The notes below the pieces were generated by a model. That model was not told the origin of the DNA. It saw nothing but the letters and a program-made list of their open reading frames with translations, and did not search any database. Position numbers and translations under genes: made by a program. From assembly GCF_000696095.1 (NCBI RefSeq), contig NZ_BAYX01000009.1, positions 248,001 through 312,000 on the forward strand: a DNA stretch of 64,000 nt. Direction: 5' to 3'. Of the stretch, positions 11,318 to 20,945 are shown in pieces. The DNA comes from Rhizobium rhizogenes NBRC 13257. Lineage in GTDB: Bacteria > Pseudomonadota > Alphaproteobacteria > Rhizobiales > Rhizobiaceae. How positions within the stretch are numbered: position 1 is the first letter of the stretch; each line of letters opens with the position of its first letter.

Positions 11318-12235
11318 CTATCTCCCTCTCTCTTCGGCTTTCGCCTGGAAATGCTGAAAGAAGACGATAGGCACCACCAACAAGAGCAGCAGGATGGTCG
11401 CCACGGCTGAGGCCAGCGGCCAATCGGTGTTGCCGTAGAACTCATTCCACAGCACCTTGCCGATCATCAGCGTTTCAGAGCCGCCGAGCAGATCGGGGAT
11501 GACAAAATCGCCGACAGCCGGAATGAAAACCAGCATGCAGCCGGCGATCACGCCGGGGATCGACAGCGGAAACGTGACGCGCCAGAAAGCGCCGATCGCC
11601 GTGCAGCCGAGATCCTGCGCCGCCTCGATCAGGGTGCCATCCATCTTCTCCAGCGCGGAATAGAGCGGCAGCACCATGAAGGGCAGGTAGGAATAGACCA
11701 TGCCGATATAGACGGCGGTGTTGGTGTTGAGGATCACCAGCGGCTCCTGGATGATACCGAGCCCCATCAGGAGCTGGTTCAAGAGACCAGTGGTGCTGAG
11801 GATCGACATCCAGGAATAGACGCGGATCAGAAAGCTCGTCCAGAACGGCAGGATGACCAACATCAGCAGCGTCGGACGGATGGTGCGCGGCGCCTGCGCC
11901 ATGCCGTAGGCGATCGGATAGGCAATGAGCAGCGTCAGCAGCGTCGAGATGCCGGCGATCTTCAGGCTGCCAATATAGGCGTTCATGTAAAGCGGGTCGC
12001 CTGCCAACCATGTGTAGTTGTCGAACGACATGGTCTGCAGCTTGTCCCACCAGTCGCCGAAACTGTCCGACCAGTTGAAGGACGGATCATAGGGCGGGAT
12101 GGAAAGCGCCTTCGTCGACAGCGAGATGCGGAAGACGATCAGGAACGGCACGAGGAAGAAGAGCAGCAACCAGACATAGGGGATGATGATGACAAGGCGC
12201 TGGTAGAGGGAGGAACCTAGCGTTTTCATCATCAA
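11318..12235 (-). CDS. potH: Polyamine ABC transporter permease, PotH-like
   Basis: A 305-residue permease with six predicted membrane helices and the EAA-loop pattern (IEAAQDLGCTAIGAFWRVTFP). The start overlaps the potG stop by 4 bases (ATGA), which indicates translational coupling. It pairs with PotI to form the membrane channel. Confidence 0.9.
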   Translation of the reverse strand: MMMKTLGSSLYQRLVIIIPYVWLLLFFLVPFLIVFRISLSTKALSIPPYDPSFNWSDSFGDWWDKLQTMSFDNYTWLAGDPLYMNAYIGSLKIAGISTLLTLLIAYPIAYGMAQAPRTIRPTLLMLVILPFWTSFLIRVYSWMSILSTTGLLNQLLMGLGIIQEPLVILNTNTAVYIGMVYSYLPFMVLPLYSALEKMDGTLIEAAQDLGCTAIGAFWRVTFPLSIPGVIAGCMLVFIPAVGDFVIPDLLGGSETLMIGKVLWNEFYGNTDWPLASAVATILLLLLVVPIVFFQHFQAKAEERGR

Positions 12236-13377
12236 TCCTTCAGCAGTACGCCGGCGTTTTCGTCGAAGGAAACCCAGACATTCTGGTCGTAGGCGAAAGG
12301 CTCTTCCACCGCGCGGACCGCGTTCAGCGACGAGGCCTTGACCACCTGGCCGTTCTTCAGCTTGACGTGAAAGACGGTCATGTCGCCGAGATAGGCGATA
12401 TCCCAGATCTCGCCCTCGGCGGCGTTGACCGAGGCATTGGCCGGCGGACGCGGGGTGATCCTGAGTTTCTCCGGCCGAATGGCGAGACTGGCGCGGCTTC
12501 CCTCCACCGGCGTGTCGCTGGATGCGATGCGCAGCATGATGGCGGGATCGATGGAGATCTCGATGATCCCCGAACGGACCGAGGTGACATTACCCTCGAG
12601 AATATTCACATCGCCGATGAAGTCGGCGACGAAGCGCGAATTGGGAGCCTCATAGATTTCCGCGGGCGTCGCTATCTGCGCCACCTTGCCATGGCTCATG
12701 ACGGCGATGCGGTCGGCCATGGTCATCGCCTCTTCCTGGTCGTGGGTGACGACGACGAAGGTGAGGCCGAGGCTCTGCTGCAGGTCCATCAGCTCGAACT
12801 GGGTTTCCTCGCGCAGCTTCTTGTCGAGCGCGCCAAGCGGCTCGTCGAGCAGCAGCACCTTCGGGCGCTTGGCAAGCGAGCGGGCAAGCGCCACGCGCTG
12901 ACGCTGGCCGCCGGAAAGCTGATGCGGCTTGCGCTTGGCGAATTGCTCCAGCTTGACCAGCTTCAGCATCTGCGCGACGCGCTCGGCAATCTCCGCCTTC
13001 GGCATACCGTCCTGGCGCAGCCCGAAGGCAATGTTCTTTTCGACACTCATATGCGGGAAGAGCGCATAGGACTGGAACATCATGTTGACGGGACGGCGAT
13101 AGGGCGGCGTGCCGGCAAGGCTCTGGCCGTCGAGGATGATCTCGCCCGTCGTTGGCTGCTCGAAGCCCGCCAGCATGCGCAGCAACGTGGACTTGCCGCA
13201 GCCGGAGGCGCCGAGCAGGGCGAAGAATTCACGGTTGTAGATATCCAGCGAAAGATTGTCGACGGCGACGAAATCGCCGAACTTCTTCGTGACGTTCTTG
13301 AAGGAAATGTAAGGCTTTGCCGAAGGGTCGGTCCACGGAGCAAAGGAACGCCGGATATTCCCGAGAGACTTCATCAT
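12232..13377 (-). CDS. potG: Polyamine ABC transporter ATP-binding protein, PotG-like
   Basis: A 381-residue ATPase. Walker A is GASGCGKST, the signature LSGGQRQRVALARSL, Walker B VLLLDEPLGALD, and the H-loop THDQEEAMTMAD. A TOBE-type regulatory domain occupies the last 120 residues or so. It powers uptake through PotH/PotI. It lies downstream of potF, from which it is separated by a hairpin terminator. Confidence 0.93.
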   Translation of the reverse strand: MMKSLGNIRRSFAPWTDPSAKPYISFKNVTKKFGDFVAVDNLSLDIYNREFFALLGASGCGKSTLLRMLAGFEQPTTGEIILDGQSLAGTPPYRRPVNMMFQSYALFPHMSVEKNIAFGLRQDGMPKAEIAERVAQMLKLVKLEQFAKRKPHQLSGGQRQRVALARSLAKRPKVLLLDEPLGALDKKLREETQFELMDLQQSLGLTFVVVTHDQEEAMTMADRIAVMSHGKVAQIATPAEIYEAPNSRFVADFIGDVNILEGNVTSVRSGIIEISIDPAIMLRIASSDTPVEGSRASLAIRPEKLRITPRPPANASVNAAEGEIWDIAYLGDMTVFHVKLKNGQVVKASSLNAVRAVEEPFAYDQNVWVSFDENAGVLLKD

Positions 13378-13458
13378 TTATCCCCAAATGAAAGGATGTT
13401 GCGCCGGCTCTTCCCCATTCCGGCGCGGTCCTGATCTTTACGCTATGCCGTCAGAAAA

Positions 13459-13484
13459 AGGCCCGGACGTTGCCGTCCGGGCCT
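13459..13484 (-). terminator. Strong hairpin between potF and potG
   Basis: Perfect 11-bp stem AGGCCCGGACG / CGTCCGGGCCT with a 4-base loop, followed on the reverse strand by CTTTTTC. It sits 10 bp after the potF stop and about 80 bp before the potG start. Such a partial terminator or 3'-end protector usually raises binding-protein mRNA over that of the membrane parts. Confidence 0.8.
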
Positions 13485-13493
13485 GCTTTGAAA

Positions 13494-14591
13494 TTATTGG
13501 CCAGTGGTGACCTTCGTCCACAAGCGCGTCGCCACGCGCTGCGTTTTCGGGTCCCAAGGCTTCAAGGTATAAAGGCTCTTCGTAACCTCTTCCGTCGGAT
13601 AGACGGATGGATCCTCCAGCACTTCCTTGCTCACGAACTGCTGCGACGCCTTGTTGCCATTCGCGTAAGTCGTGAAATTGCTGGCCTTGGCGATGACTTC
13701 CGGCCTCATCATGTAGTTGATGAAGGCATGCGCTTCGGCGACATGCGGCGCATCGGCCGGGATCGCCATCACGTCGAACCACATCTGCGCACCCTTTTTC
13801 GGGATCGAATAGCTGATATTGATGCCATTCTTGGCTTCCGCCGCGCGGTTGCGCGCCTGCAGCACGTCGCCGGAGTAGCCGAAGGTCAGGCAAATGTCGC
13901 CATTGGCGAGCGCGTTGATATATTCCGACGAATGGAATTTGCGGATATTGGGGCGGACTGCCGTCAGCAGCTCCTCGGCCTTCTTGAAGTCTTCCGGCTT
14001 GGTGGAGTTCGGATCGAGGCCGAGATAGCGCAGCGCCGCCGGGATGACGTCGGTCGGAGAGTCGAGCACGTAGATGCCGCAATCCTTGAACTTGGCGGCA
14101 AGCGCCGGATCGAAGATCACGTTGATATCCGGCGCCTCGTCGGTGCCGAGGATCTGCTTCACCTTATCGACGTTGTAGCCGACGCCGCTGGTGCCCCACA
14201 TATAGTCGACGGCATATTGGTTGCCGGGGTCATAGGCCGCGATCCGCTGCTGCACCGTGTCCCACATGTTGGAGATATTCGGCAGCTTCGACTTGTCGAG
14301 CTTCTGGAAGACGCCGGCCTTGATCTGGCGCTGCAGGAAATAGGCGGTCGGCACGACGACGTCATAGCCGGTCTTGCCCGCGAGCAACTTGGTCTCCAGT
14401 GTTTCGTTGGCGTCGAAGGTGTCGTAGACGACCTTGATGCCGGTTTCCTTGGTGAAATCGGCCAGGATCGAATCATCGATGTAATCCGACCAGTTGTAGA
14501 CGTTGACAACCTTGTCTTCCGCCTGGGCAGCCGTCACCAGCGAAACAGCCGCAAAGGCGGTTGCCGCGAGCCGTGCGAACATGGACTTCAT
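13494..14591 (-). CDS. potF: Putrescine-type periplasmic binding protein, PotF-like
   Basis: A 365-residue precursor with a Sec signal peptide (cleavage likely after AAQA, about residue 22). The mature start VVNVYNWSDYID is typical of PotD/PotF proteins, which bind polyamines in the periplasm and deliver them to PotGHI. The ATG at 14591 has an AGGAGAG ribosome site; the frame is open 14 codons further upstream. Specificity for putrescine rather than spermidine is inferred from similarity and from puuA/puuB in the same window. Confidence 0.9.
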   Translation of the reverse strand: MKSMFARLAATAFAAVSLVTAAQAEDKVVNVYNWSDYIDDSILADFTKETGIKVVYDTFDANETLETKLLAGKTGYDVVVPTAYFLQRQIKAGVFQKLDKSKLPNISNMWDTVQQRIAAYDPGNQYAVDYMWGTSGVGYNVDKVKQILGTDEAPDINVIFDPALAAKFKDCGIYVLDSPTDVIPAALRYLGLDPNSTKPEDFKKAEELLTAVRPNIRKFHSSEYINALANGDICLTFGYSGDVLQARNRAAEAKNGINISYSIPKKGAQMWFDVMAIPADAPHVAEAHAFINYMMRPEVIAKASNFTTYANGNKASQQFVSKEVLEDPSVYPTEEVTKSLYTLKPWDPKTQRVATRLWTKVTTGQ

Positions 14592-14784
14592 GGTCTCTCC
14601 TGTTTTGTTCAAGGGCATCCTCGCGACACCCAACCCTCTGTTTTTCCCGCCAGACTAGAAAGGAATCCCGAAGGCCACAAGGGGGAAAAGCAAGCCCCAT
14701 GAGCTTTCACGGATTTACGCGGAATCGGGAGATGATGCGGCTCACCGACCGGAGACGGACCACACTGTCTTCCGCTTGCGGTTT

Positions 14785-15657
14785 TCAAACATAGGTCGGA
14801 CGGTTGCCCGCGAAGAGATCGGCATGGCTCTTCAGCAGCCGGGCCATGCGGTCGACCACGGTGCGGATCTCGCGGCGATGGCGGTCGGTGTCGTTCATCA
14901 CGATCCATTGCCCGTGGCGCAGGGAAGCGATTTCCTCCCCCACCCGCTCCAACCGAGGCTCCAGGTCGCCGACGAAACAGGGAAGAACGGCGATGCCCGT
15001 CCCTGAAAGAACCAGATCATGGAGCGAGCGCGGCCGGGTGACCGTCACCGCGATCGCCTCGCGCTCGTTCTGATGCGGCCAGCGCAGATAGGCGGAGATC
15101 GCCTCTTCTTCCGCAACCGCGATCCAGCGCTTAGGCCCGGCGAAGCGCATGTTGCGCGCCTGATAGGCGGCATAGGCGACATCGCCGGTCTTGATGGCCG
15201 CAAGATTGGCTTCTTCCGGTTCGAAAGCGCGGATGCCGATATCGCTTTCGCGATGGGCAAGACTGGCGCGGCGTTCGGCGATTTGCAGATCGATGCGGAA
15301 ACCGTCCCGCTCCGAGCAGATCGACGGCATGTTCTGGCTGAGCACCCAGGCGACCCAGGTGCCTGCCGTAATCCGGACGATGGCCGCGCCCTGCGCTTCG
15401 CGCTGCCAGCTATCCACCTTGCGAGCGGCGGCCTCCATATCGAGCAGCTGATCGAACAGTTCCTGGCCGTCGCCGGTCAGCGCATAGCCGGTCTGGCTGC
15501 GCTGGAAGAGCGGGCGGCCGACCTGGCTTTCCAGTTCCAGCATGCGCCGGCCGATCGTCGCTGGGCTCAATCCGCTCGACGAAACGGCGCCCGTCAGCCC
15601 GCCGCCACGGGCAACATCGAGGAAAAGCTGATAGGCATCCCAGGTTAAATTTTTCAT
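14785..15657 (-). CDS. LysR-family transcriptional regulator
   Basis: A 290-residue protein with an N-terminal winged helix-turn-helix (LDVARGGGLTGAVSSSGLSP region, residues 12-32) and a LysR-type effector domain. It lies immediately upstream of potF on the same strand, with about 190 bp between. Control of the Pot genes is possible but unproven. The upstream 90 bp are very AT-rich and should hold its promoter and autoregulatory site; no clear ribosome site precedes the ATG. Confidence 0.88.
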   Translation of the reverse strand: MKNLTWDAYQLFLDVARGGGLTGAVSSSGLSPATIGRRMLELESQVGRPLFQRSQTGYALTGDGQELFDQLLDMEAAARKVDSWQREAQGAAIVRITAGTWVAWVLSQNMPSICSERDGFRIDLQIAERRASLAHRESDIGIRAFEPEEANLAAIKTGDVAYAAYQARNMRFAGPKRWIAVAEEEAISAYLRWPHQNEREAIAVTVTRPRSLHDLVLSGTGIAVLPCFVGDLEPRLERVGEEIASLRHGQWIVMNDTDRHRREIRTVVDRMARLLKSHADLFAGNRPTYV

Positions 15658-15745
15658 AATTGAAAAACATAAGCTGAAAACAACTGTATATAAAGCAATT
15701 TTTTATGCGTAATTGAAGGGATGCCTTTCAACGTGGAGACTTCCC

Positions 15746-16045
15746 ATGCTCGACAGCATCATTATTGCCAACGTCATCCAACTTCGGGACCAATACCGCC
15801 TTGGGCGGTCGAGCTCTAGCGAGGACGAATTCTACGAGGAGCATGGACACGACTCCTACGTCGCGTTCACCTGGTTCGGAAACATCCTCGACCGCACCTA
15901 TGCATGGCTCAAAACAAAAAAGGCGGACCGGCCCAATGTGGACCGATCCGCCTGTGATAGTGACGCTTGCTGCGGTCAGGCGGCGTCCGCCCGCATGTGG
16001 CTCGGGCTGTACCCGCTCTCGATCTTGAACTGCTGGATGAGATAG
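15746..16045 (+). CDS. Small hypothetical protein
   Basis: A 99-codon frame beginning MLDSIIIANVIQLRDQYRLG, with a GGAG eight bases before the ATG. The first 60 residues look protein-like. The rest runs through the terminator of the chemoreceptor gene and 70 bases of that gene's 3' end on the other strand, which makes the C-terminus doubtful. I recognise no domain. Confidence 0.35.
   Translation: MLDSIIIANVIQLRDQYRLGRSSSSEDEFYEEHGHDSYVAFTWFGNILDRTYAWLKTKKADRPNVDRSACDSDACCGQAASARMWLGLYPLSILNCWMR
15921..15953 (-). terminator. Terminator of the chemoreceptor gene
   Basis: Imperfect stem (7 bp, then 3 bp, then 2 bp with two mismatches) built on AGGCGGA / TCCGCCT, followed on the reverse strand by TTTTTGTTTTG. 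It lies 23 bp after the chemoreceptor stop codon. Confidence 0.75.
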
Positions 16046-18513
16046 AGCAGCGCGTCGGCCTCGGAGGCCAACTCCCGGCTGGCTGCCGTGGTCTCCTCGA
16101 CCATGCCGGCGTTCTTCTGGGTCATCTGGTCCATATGATTGACAGAGGCGTTGACCTCCTGCAGCGCGCTTGCCTGATCGTGGCTGGCGCGGGCGATCAT
16201 TTCCACATGCTGGCTGATGGTGACGATCTGACCGCTGATCTGCGCCAGAACTGAGCCGGCCTGCTGCACGAATTGCGAGCCGGAATTGACCTCCTGGGTC
16301 GATTTGTTGATCAGCCCCTTGATCTCCTTGGCCGCAGCGGCGGAGCGCTGGGCCAGCTCGCGCACTTCCATGGCCACAACCGCAAAGCCCTTGCCGGCGT
16401 CGCCGGCGCGGGCGGCTTCGATGCCGGCATTCAGCGCCAGAAGGTTGGTCTGGAAGGCGATCTCGTCGATGACACCGATAATCTGTTCGATCTTGCGGGA
16501 CGCGTCTTCGATACGCGTCATCGCGTCGATGGCGTTGCCGACGACGACGGAACTGTCATCGGCGCTGCGCTTGGCTTCGCGCACGATCGCATCCGCATCC
16601 TTGGCCCGCTCGGCGGATGAGCGAACCGTAACGGTGATTTCGTCGACGGCGGCGGCAGTCTGTTCCAGCGAGGCGGCCTGCTGTTCGGTGCGTTTCGACA
16701 GGTCCTCGGCGGAGGCGGCCATCTGGTTGCCGTTGGACTGGATCATCTCGACATTGTCGCGCACCTGGCTGATCGTCTGCTGCAGGCGCGACAGCGAGCT
16801 GTTGAAATCCTGGCGGAGCTGCTCGAGACGACCGATGAAGGGTTTCTCGATCGTCGAGGAAATGTCGCCCTGCGCCAGACGCTCGAGACCGGCGGCAAGT
16901 TCGCTGACGGCAAAGTCGATCTGGCGGTCGAGCTCGCGCTTTTCGGCGTCGTTACGCTGGCGTTCGTGCTCGGCGGCGGCGCGCTCCTCATCGCTCTGCT
17001 CCTCTATGCGGATTTTCGAGATCGCATTTTCCTTGAAAATGCCGAGCGCGCGGGCCATGTCGCCGATTTCGTCATGACGCTTTTCGCCCGAGATCACGGT
17101 CTCCAGCATGCCATCGGCAATGCGGCGCATGGCGGCGGTGATCTGGCCGATTGGACGCTGCAAGGTCAGCACCAGAGCGATGCCGCCGGCGACGGAAAGA
17201 ATAATGCCCAGAATGGTGGCAAGGATCGAGATGTAATTTGCCTGCTCACGCTCGGTGCCAGCGCTCTGCTTCTGCGTTTCGGCGAAGGCTGTGAGCTGGC
17301 CCCAGACCTGATCGAGCTGCTGGCGCGCGGCGGCATATTCCGCAACGCGCTGCGTCGACGTGTTGACCAACTGGTCGCCGCCGTCCTCGATCGCCTTGAG
17401 GGCGGGCCGGATAGCCGCATCGATGCCATCGATGAAATCCATGCCCTTGGCGCTTTGCTTCATCGTGTCCATGGCGCCACGGAGCTTGAAGACCTCCTGG
17501 CGCAGACGAGTGAGATTATCCTTGCTGGTATTGGCCAGGAATTCGCCAAGGACGAGCTGCAACGAATAGATCGAACCCTGGAGGCGGCGGGTATCCTGAA
17601 GAACGGAGTTGGTTTGAACAACCTTGGCGTCCATATCCACGAAGGTCGTCGTCGCCTGGCGCATCATCTGCGTCGCGGCCAACTGCGTATAGGTCGAGGT
17701 CTGGCGGAAACGGGAGAGAAGCCGGGTGATGCCGGCAATCGTATCGTCGGTCGGAACATCCGTGCTTTCAGTGAAGGCGGTCAGATCCTTGATCGTGCCG
17801 ACAAGGGATTGCACGACGCTCTTCTGGTTTTGCGGAAGAGCGAGATTGATCGAGCGTTGCGCCTTGTTCAGATCAGGCAGCCGGTCCTTGAGCAGCTTGA
17901 CCTTATCGACAGGAGTTGCAGCCTTATTGAAATCCTCGGCAACGGCAACGAGCTGATCGCCGCCCTTCAGCAGGCGGTCGGCCGACCGCAGCGTCGATGT
18001 CGCGGCCGCCTGATCCTGGCGCATCTGGTCTTCCAATTGCTGACCGTTGAAATCGACGTTGAAGCGAGCCTTGATCAGCGCCTTCTGAGCATCGTCGATC
18101 GCCTTGCGGAAATCGACTTCCTGTTCGTGCAGCGTCCAGAGCTTGCCGACCTCATTCGCCATGGCGGCGGTCTTGGTCGTCGCATCGGTCAGATTGTCAC
18201 GGCCATCCGCATCTTTGCCGAGCTGGTCGAGCGTCGACGCCAGAACACCCTGCTGCGATTTGATGTCATCATATAGCTTGTCACGCTGCTGCTCGTTGGT
18301 GATGCGCAGGAAGTCATCCATCGAACCATAGAGATTCTTGAAGCCCGTCAGCGATTGCAGCACGCTGTTGGAGATTTCCATGCGCCCCTGCAACAGGCCG
18401 GAAGCATAGAGCCCGGTGAGGCCGACGGCGGAAATGCTGATGACGAATGGCAGGACGAAGAGGAGAACCTTCGTCTTGATCTTGAAACGGGACAGGATCT
18501 TGTCAATGAACAT
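15976..18513 (-). CDS. Methyl-accepting chemotaxis protein, large periplasmic sensor
   Basis: An 845-residue chemoreceptor. A membrane helix lies at about 15-38, a long helical periplasmic domain at about 40-425, a second helix at about 426-450, then HAMP (about 450-505) and a signalling domain whose hairpin tip IDEIAFQTNLLALNAGIEAA (about 680-700) contacts CheA/CheW. The periplasmic part is about 390 residues, larger than the usual four-helix sensor; it may be a helical bimodular type, which is a guess. The tail lacks an obvious CheR-binding pentapeptide. Ligand unknown. Confidence 0.93.
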   Translation of the reverse strand: MFIDKILSRFKIKTKVLLFVLPFVISISAVGLTGLYASGLLQGRMEISNSVLQSLTGFKNLYGSMDDFLRITNEQQRDKLYDDIKSQQGVLASTLDQLGKDADGRDNLTDATTKTAAMANEVGKLWTLHEQEVDFRKAIDDAQKALIKARFNVDFNGQQLEDQMRQDQAAATSTLRSADRLLKGGDQLVAVAEDFNKAATPVDKVKLLKDRLPDLNKAQRSINLALPQNQKSVVQSLVGTIKDLTAFTESTDVPTDDTIAGITRLLSRFRQTSTYTQLAATQMMRQATTTFVDMDAKVVQTNSVLQDTRRLQGSIYSLQLVLGEFLANTSKDNLTRLRQEVFKLRGAMDTMKQSAKGMDFIDGIDAAIRPALKAIEDGGDQLVNTSTQRVAEYAAARQQLDQVWGQLTAFAETQKQSAGTEREQANYISILATILGIILSVAGGIALVLTLQRPIGQITAAMRRIADGMLETVISGEKRHDEIGDMARALGIFKENAISKIRIEEQSDEERAAAEHERQRNDAEKRELDRQIDFAVSELAAGLERLAQGDISSTIEKPFIGRLEQLRQDFNSSLSRLQQTISQVRDNVEMIQSNGNQMAASAEDLSKRTEQQAASLEQTAAAVDEITVTVRSSAERAKDADAIVREAKRSADDSSVVVGNAIDAMTRIEDASRKIEQIIGVIDEIAFQTNLLALNAGIEAARAGDAGKGFAVVAMEVRELAQRSAAAAKEIKGLINKSTQEVNSGSQFVQQAGSVLAQISGQIVTISQHVEMIARASHDQASALQEVNASVNHMDQMTQKNAGMVEETTAASRELASEADALLYLIQQFKIESGYSPSHMRADAA

Positions 18514-18855
18514 CGTAGCTCGGGCCTCTCACAACTGCTCCCCCCTTGCCGGCGCCTTCATAGCGCTGACCGGATGCATAATCTTCAATCTTGAGATGTT
18601 CGCAGACGGGGTCCTGAACGATGTCAGGCGGCAATCATTGCTTCTGCTTCACGTTGTGGAAGCGGCCCCAGAAAATCTGCGCAGATTGTGAGTTTGATAG
18701 ATTAATTTTCGGATAAGGGGCGATGGCAGCCCTTGGCACGAGGAAGAGCACAAGAAAACAGGCGATGCGACGGGTCAGCCGAAACAAGACGTGGCGCGTT
18801 TGCGCAAGTCGTTCGCCGGGGGAAACGGCGAAATCAGCCGATCGGGCCGATGATA
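18514..18855. other. Intergenic region upstream of the chemoreceptor gene
   Basis: No supported gene. It should carry the chemoreceptor promoter on the reverse strand. One perfect 14-base palindrome (AATCTGC/GCAGATT) lies at 18674-18687, about 160 bp upstream of the start codon; otherwise I see nothing. Confidence 0.5.
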
Positions 18856-18999
18856 TCAGAAGCCGCGCACTGCGAGGTAAGCGATGCAGGCCGCCGTGGC
18901 GCCTGTTGCGAGCATCAGCAGCCTGACGGCCACCAGCTTGGCGTTGTCACGGGTTTGAGCAATTGCAATGGCGCGAGCGCGACGTTGTGTTCTGTTCAT
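18856..18999 (-). CDS. Small hypothetical membrane protein
   Basis: A 47-residue frame starting MNRTQRRARAIAIAQ, with a basic N-terminus and one hydrophobic helix near the C-terminus (LLMLATGATAACIAYLAV). The frame continues upstream to 19116, but that part is Phe/Leu-rich and unlikely. Ribosome site weak. A basic amphipathic head plus one membrane helix is common in short rhizobial proteins of unknown role. Confidence 0.35.
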   Translation of the reverse strand: MNRTQRRARAIAIAQTRDNAKLVAVRLLMLATGATAACIAYLAVRGF

Positions 19000-19174
19000 G
19001 AGCCTATATCCCATTTTCGCACTGACACGATAACCGGCAACAGGCCGTTCCGGCAACAGGCAATGTAGAAAATAAAGATGTAGGAAAAGAAAACGCCAAA
19101 ACCAGAGGTTAGTCACAATTGCCGCACCTTTCGAACATTTGCCCGAAAAGTGCGGACCTCCGTGGGGTGTAATT

Positions 19175-19687
19175 CTACTTCAGCAACGCCGCAATCGTGG
19201 GATCGGTCGCCATTTCAGCAGCAGTCTTGCCGGAAGAGGACTTGATGGTCTTGTCGGCTCCATCCTTCAAGAGCGCCTTGACGATGGTCGGATCTTCCTG
19301 CTGTGCCGCCATATGCAGCGGCGTCCAGCCATCATAGTCACCGCGCACATTGACGTCGGCGCCCTTGGAGACCAGCAGATCCACCATGCTGGCCGGGCCG
19401 TAATAGGCGGCTGTGTGAAGCGGATACCAGCCTTCGGTGGTCTTCATGTCCAGCTTGGCGCCGCAAGCGAGCATCTTCTTGACGATATCGCCCTTCTTGT
19501 CGCGGATCGCCAGCGCGAAATTGGTGTCGCCGCCCGCGTCCTGGCCGTTCGGATCCAGCTTCTTGCATGCCGCAGACGCAGCGCCAGCGTCCGGCGCCGT
19601 GACGGCGATGAAGCCGAGGGACAGCATCAAGGCTGCCGCCACGCCAGGAAGAGTTGCGGATCGGAATGTCCGGGTCTTGAACGTCAT
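19175..19687 (-). CDS. Exported ankyrin-repeat protein
   Basis: A 170-residue protein with a signal peptide (about 1-36, ending near DAGAASA) and at least three ankyrin repeats, seen as EGWYPLHTAAYYG, LLVSKGADVN, DGWTPLHMAAQQ and LLKDGADKT. Ankyrin repeats mediate protein contacts; the partner is unknown. The ATG at 19687 is chosen because GGAGG lies five bases before it. Two Cys in the N-terminal mature part might form a disulfide. It lies close to and codirectional with the flavoprotein gene. Confidence 0.8.
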   Translation of the reverse strand: MTFKTRTFRSATLPGVAAALMLSLGFIAVTAPDAGAASAACKKLDPNGQDAGGDTNFALAIRDKKGDIVKKMLACGAKLDMKTTEGWYPLHTAAYYGPASMVDLLVSKGADVNVRGDYDGWTPLHMAAQQEDPTIVKALLKDGADKTIKSSSGKTAAEMATDPTIAALLK

Positions 19688-19760
19688 TATCGCCTCCATC
19701 GAATATGTTCGTCGCTGGAGACGCTCCTTGCCTGCTTCCGGATCCATTGGCAAGGCCACG

Positions 19761-20945
19761 TCAGGCCGCCTCGCCGGCAACATGGCCGGAGGCCCAGGCC
19801 CATTGGAAATTATAGCCGCCGAGCCAGCCGGTGACATCAACGCATTCGCCGATGAAGAAGAGGCCGGGGATGGTTTTCACCTGCATCGTCTTGGAATCGA
19901 GGCAGGTCGTGTCGATACCGCCGAGCGTGACCTCGGCCGTTCGATAGCCTTCCGAGCCTGAGGGCTTGACCGGCCAGGCCTGGACGGCAGCGGCAAGCTG
20001 CTGCAGCCGCTTGTCGCCCTGGTCGGCCATATTGCCCGACATGCCCTCTCCCTCGGCGAAATGCTGCGCCAGCCGCTTCGGCAGGATTTCCGCCAGAGCG
20101 GTCTGCGCCGATTGGCGGCCATTGGCCTGCCGCGCCGCCTTCAGCATGACAAAAACATCCACATCGGGCTCGATCGCCACCGTGATCTCATCCCCTTCCC
20201 GCCAATAGGAGGAAATCTGCAGGATCGCCGGACCGCTGAGGCCCCGATGGGTAAAGAGCAGAGCTTCACGGAACGCCGTCTTGCCATGGCGGATTTCGAC
20301 GGGCGCGGCGATACCGGAGAGCGGCGCCAGGCGCAGGAGAAGCTGGGGATCGAGGGTCAGCGGCACCAGGCCAGGACGCGTCTCGATGAGCGGCAGGCCG
20401 AATTGTTCGGCGATACGATAGGCAAAGCCGGTGGCCCCCATCTTCGGGATCGACTTGCCACCGGTGGCGATGACCAGCGAAGCCGCTTCGAAGGTGCCTT
20501 CCGAGGTCACGACGCGATAGCCTCCGCCAGCGACAGGCTCGATCGTATTGATTTCGGTGCGCAGCCGCAAATCCGCGCCGGCCGATCGCATCTCGTCGGT
20601 CAGCATGCGGATGATGTCCTTGGCGCTGTTATCGCAGAAAAGCTGGCCGAGCGTCTTTTCATGCCAGGCAATGCCATGGCTCTCGACCATGGCGAGAAAA
20701 TCCCTCGGCGTGAAGCGCGCCAGAGCCGACTTGGCGAAATGCGGATTGGCGGAGAGGAAATTCTTCGGGCCGGCATGGATGTTGGTGAAATTGCAGCGCC
20801 CGCCGCCGGAAATGCGGATCTTGTCGCCCGGTGCGGCGGCATGGTCGAGCACCAGCACGGAGCGCCCGCGTTGGCCGGCACGAATGGCGCACATCATGCC
20901 CGCGGCGCCCGCGCCGAGAACGATCACATCATATTTGCCGGCCAA
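19761..20945 (-). CDS. FAD-dependent oxidoreductase of the BaiN/HI0933 (YhiN) family
   Basis: A 394-residue flavoprotein. The dinucleotide-binding motif GAGAAG is at residues 11-16, the family segment ISGGGRCNFTN at about 45-55, and the C-terminal VTGWLGGYNFQWAWASG is diagnostic for the family. The reaction is not established for most members. The start appears to be TTG at 20945 with GAAGGA upstream; the nearest upstream ATG is out of frame and soon stops. It is divergent from puuA. Confidence 0.88.
   Translation of the reverse strand: MAGKYDVIVLGAGAAGMMCAIRAGQRGRSVLVLDHAAAPGDKIRISGGGRCNFTNIHAGPKNFLSANPHFAKSALARFTPRDFLAMVESHGIAWHEKTLGQLFCDNSAKDIIRMLTDEMRSAGADLRLRTEINTIEPVAGGGYRVVTSEGTFEAASLVIATGGKSIPKMGATGFAYRIAEQFGLPLIETRPGLVPLTLDPQLLLRLAPLSGIAAPVEIRHGKTAFREALLFTHRGLSGPAILQISSYWREGDEITVAIEPDVDVFVMLKAARQANGRQSAQTALAEILPKRLAQHFAEGEGMSGNMADQGDKRLQQLAAAVQAWPVKPSGSEGYRTAEVTLGGIDTTCLDSKTMQVKTIPGLFFIGECVDVTGWLGGYNFQWAWASGHVAGEAA

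Noticed and set aside
12367..13434. 355-codon forward frame
   Set aside because: Antisense to potG, which has all ABC ATPase motifs.
18723..18926. 67-codon forward frame in the region upstream of the chemoreceptor
   Set aside because: Very Arg/Ser-rich, no ribosome site, no domain.
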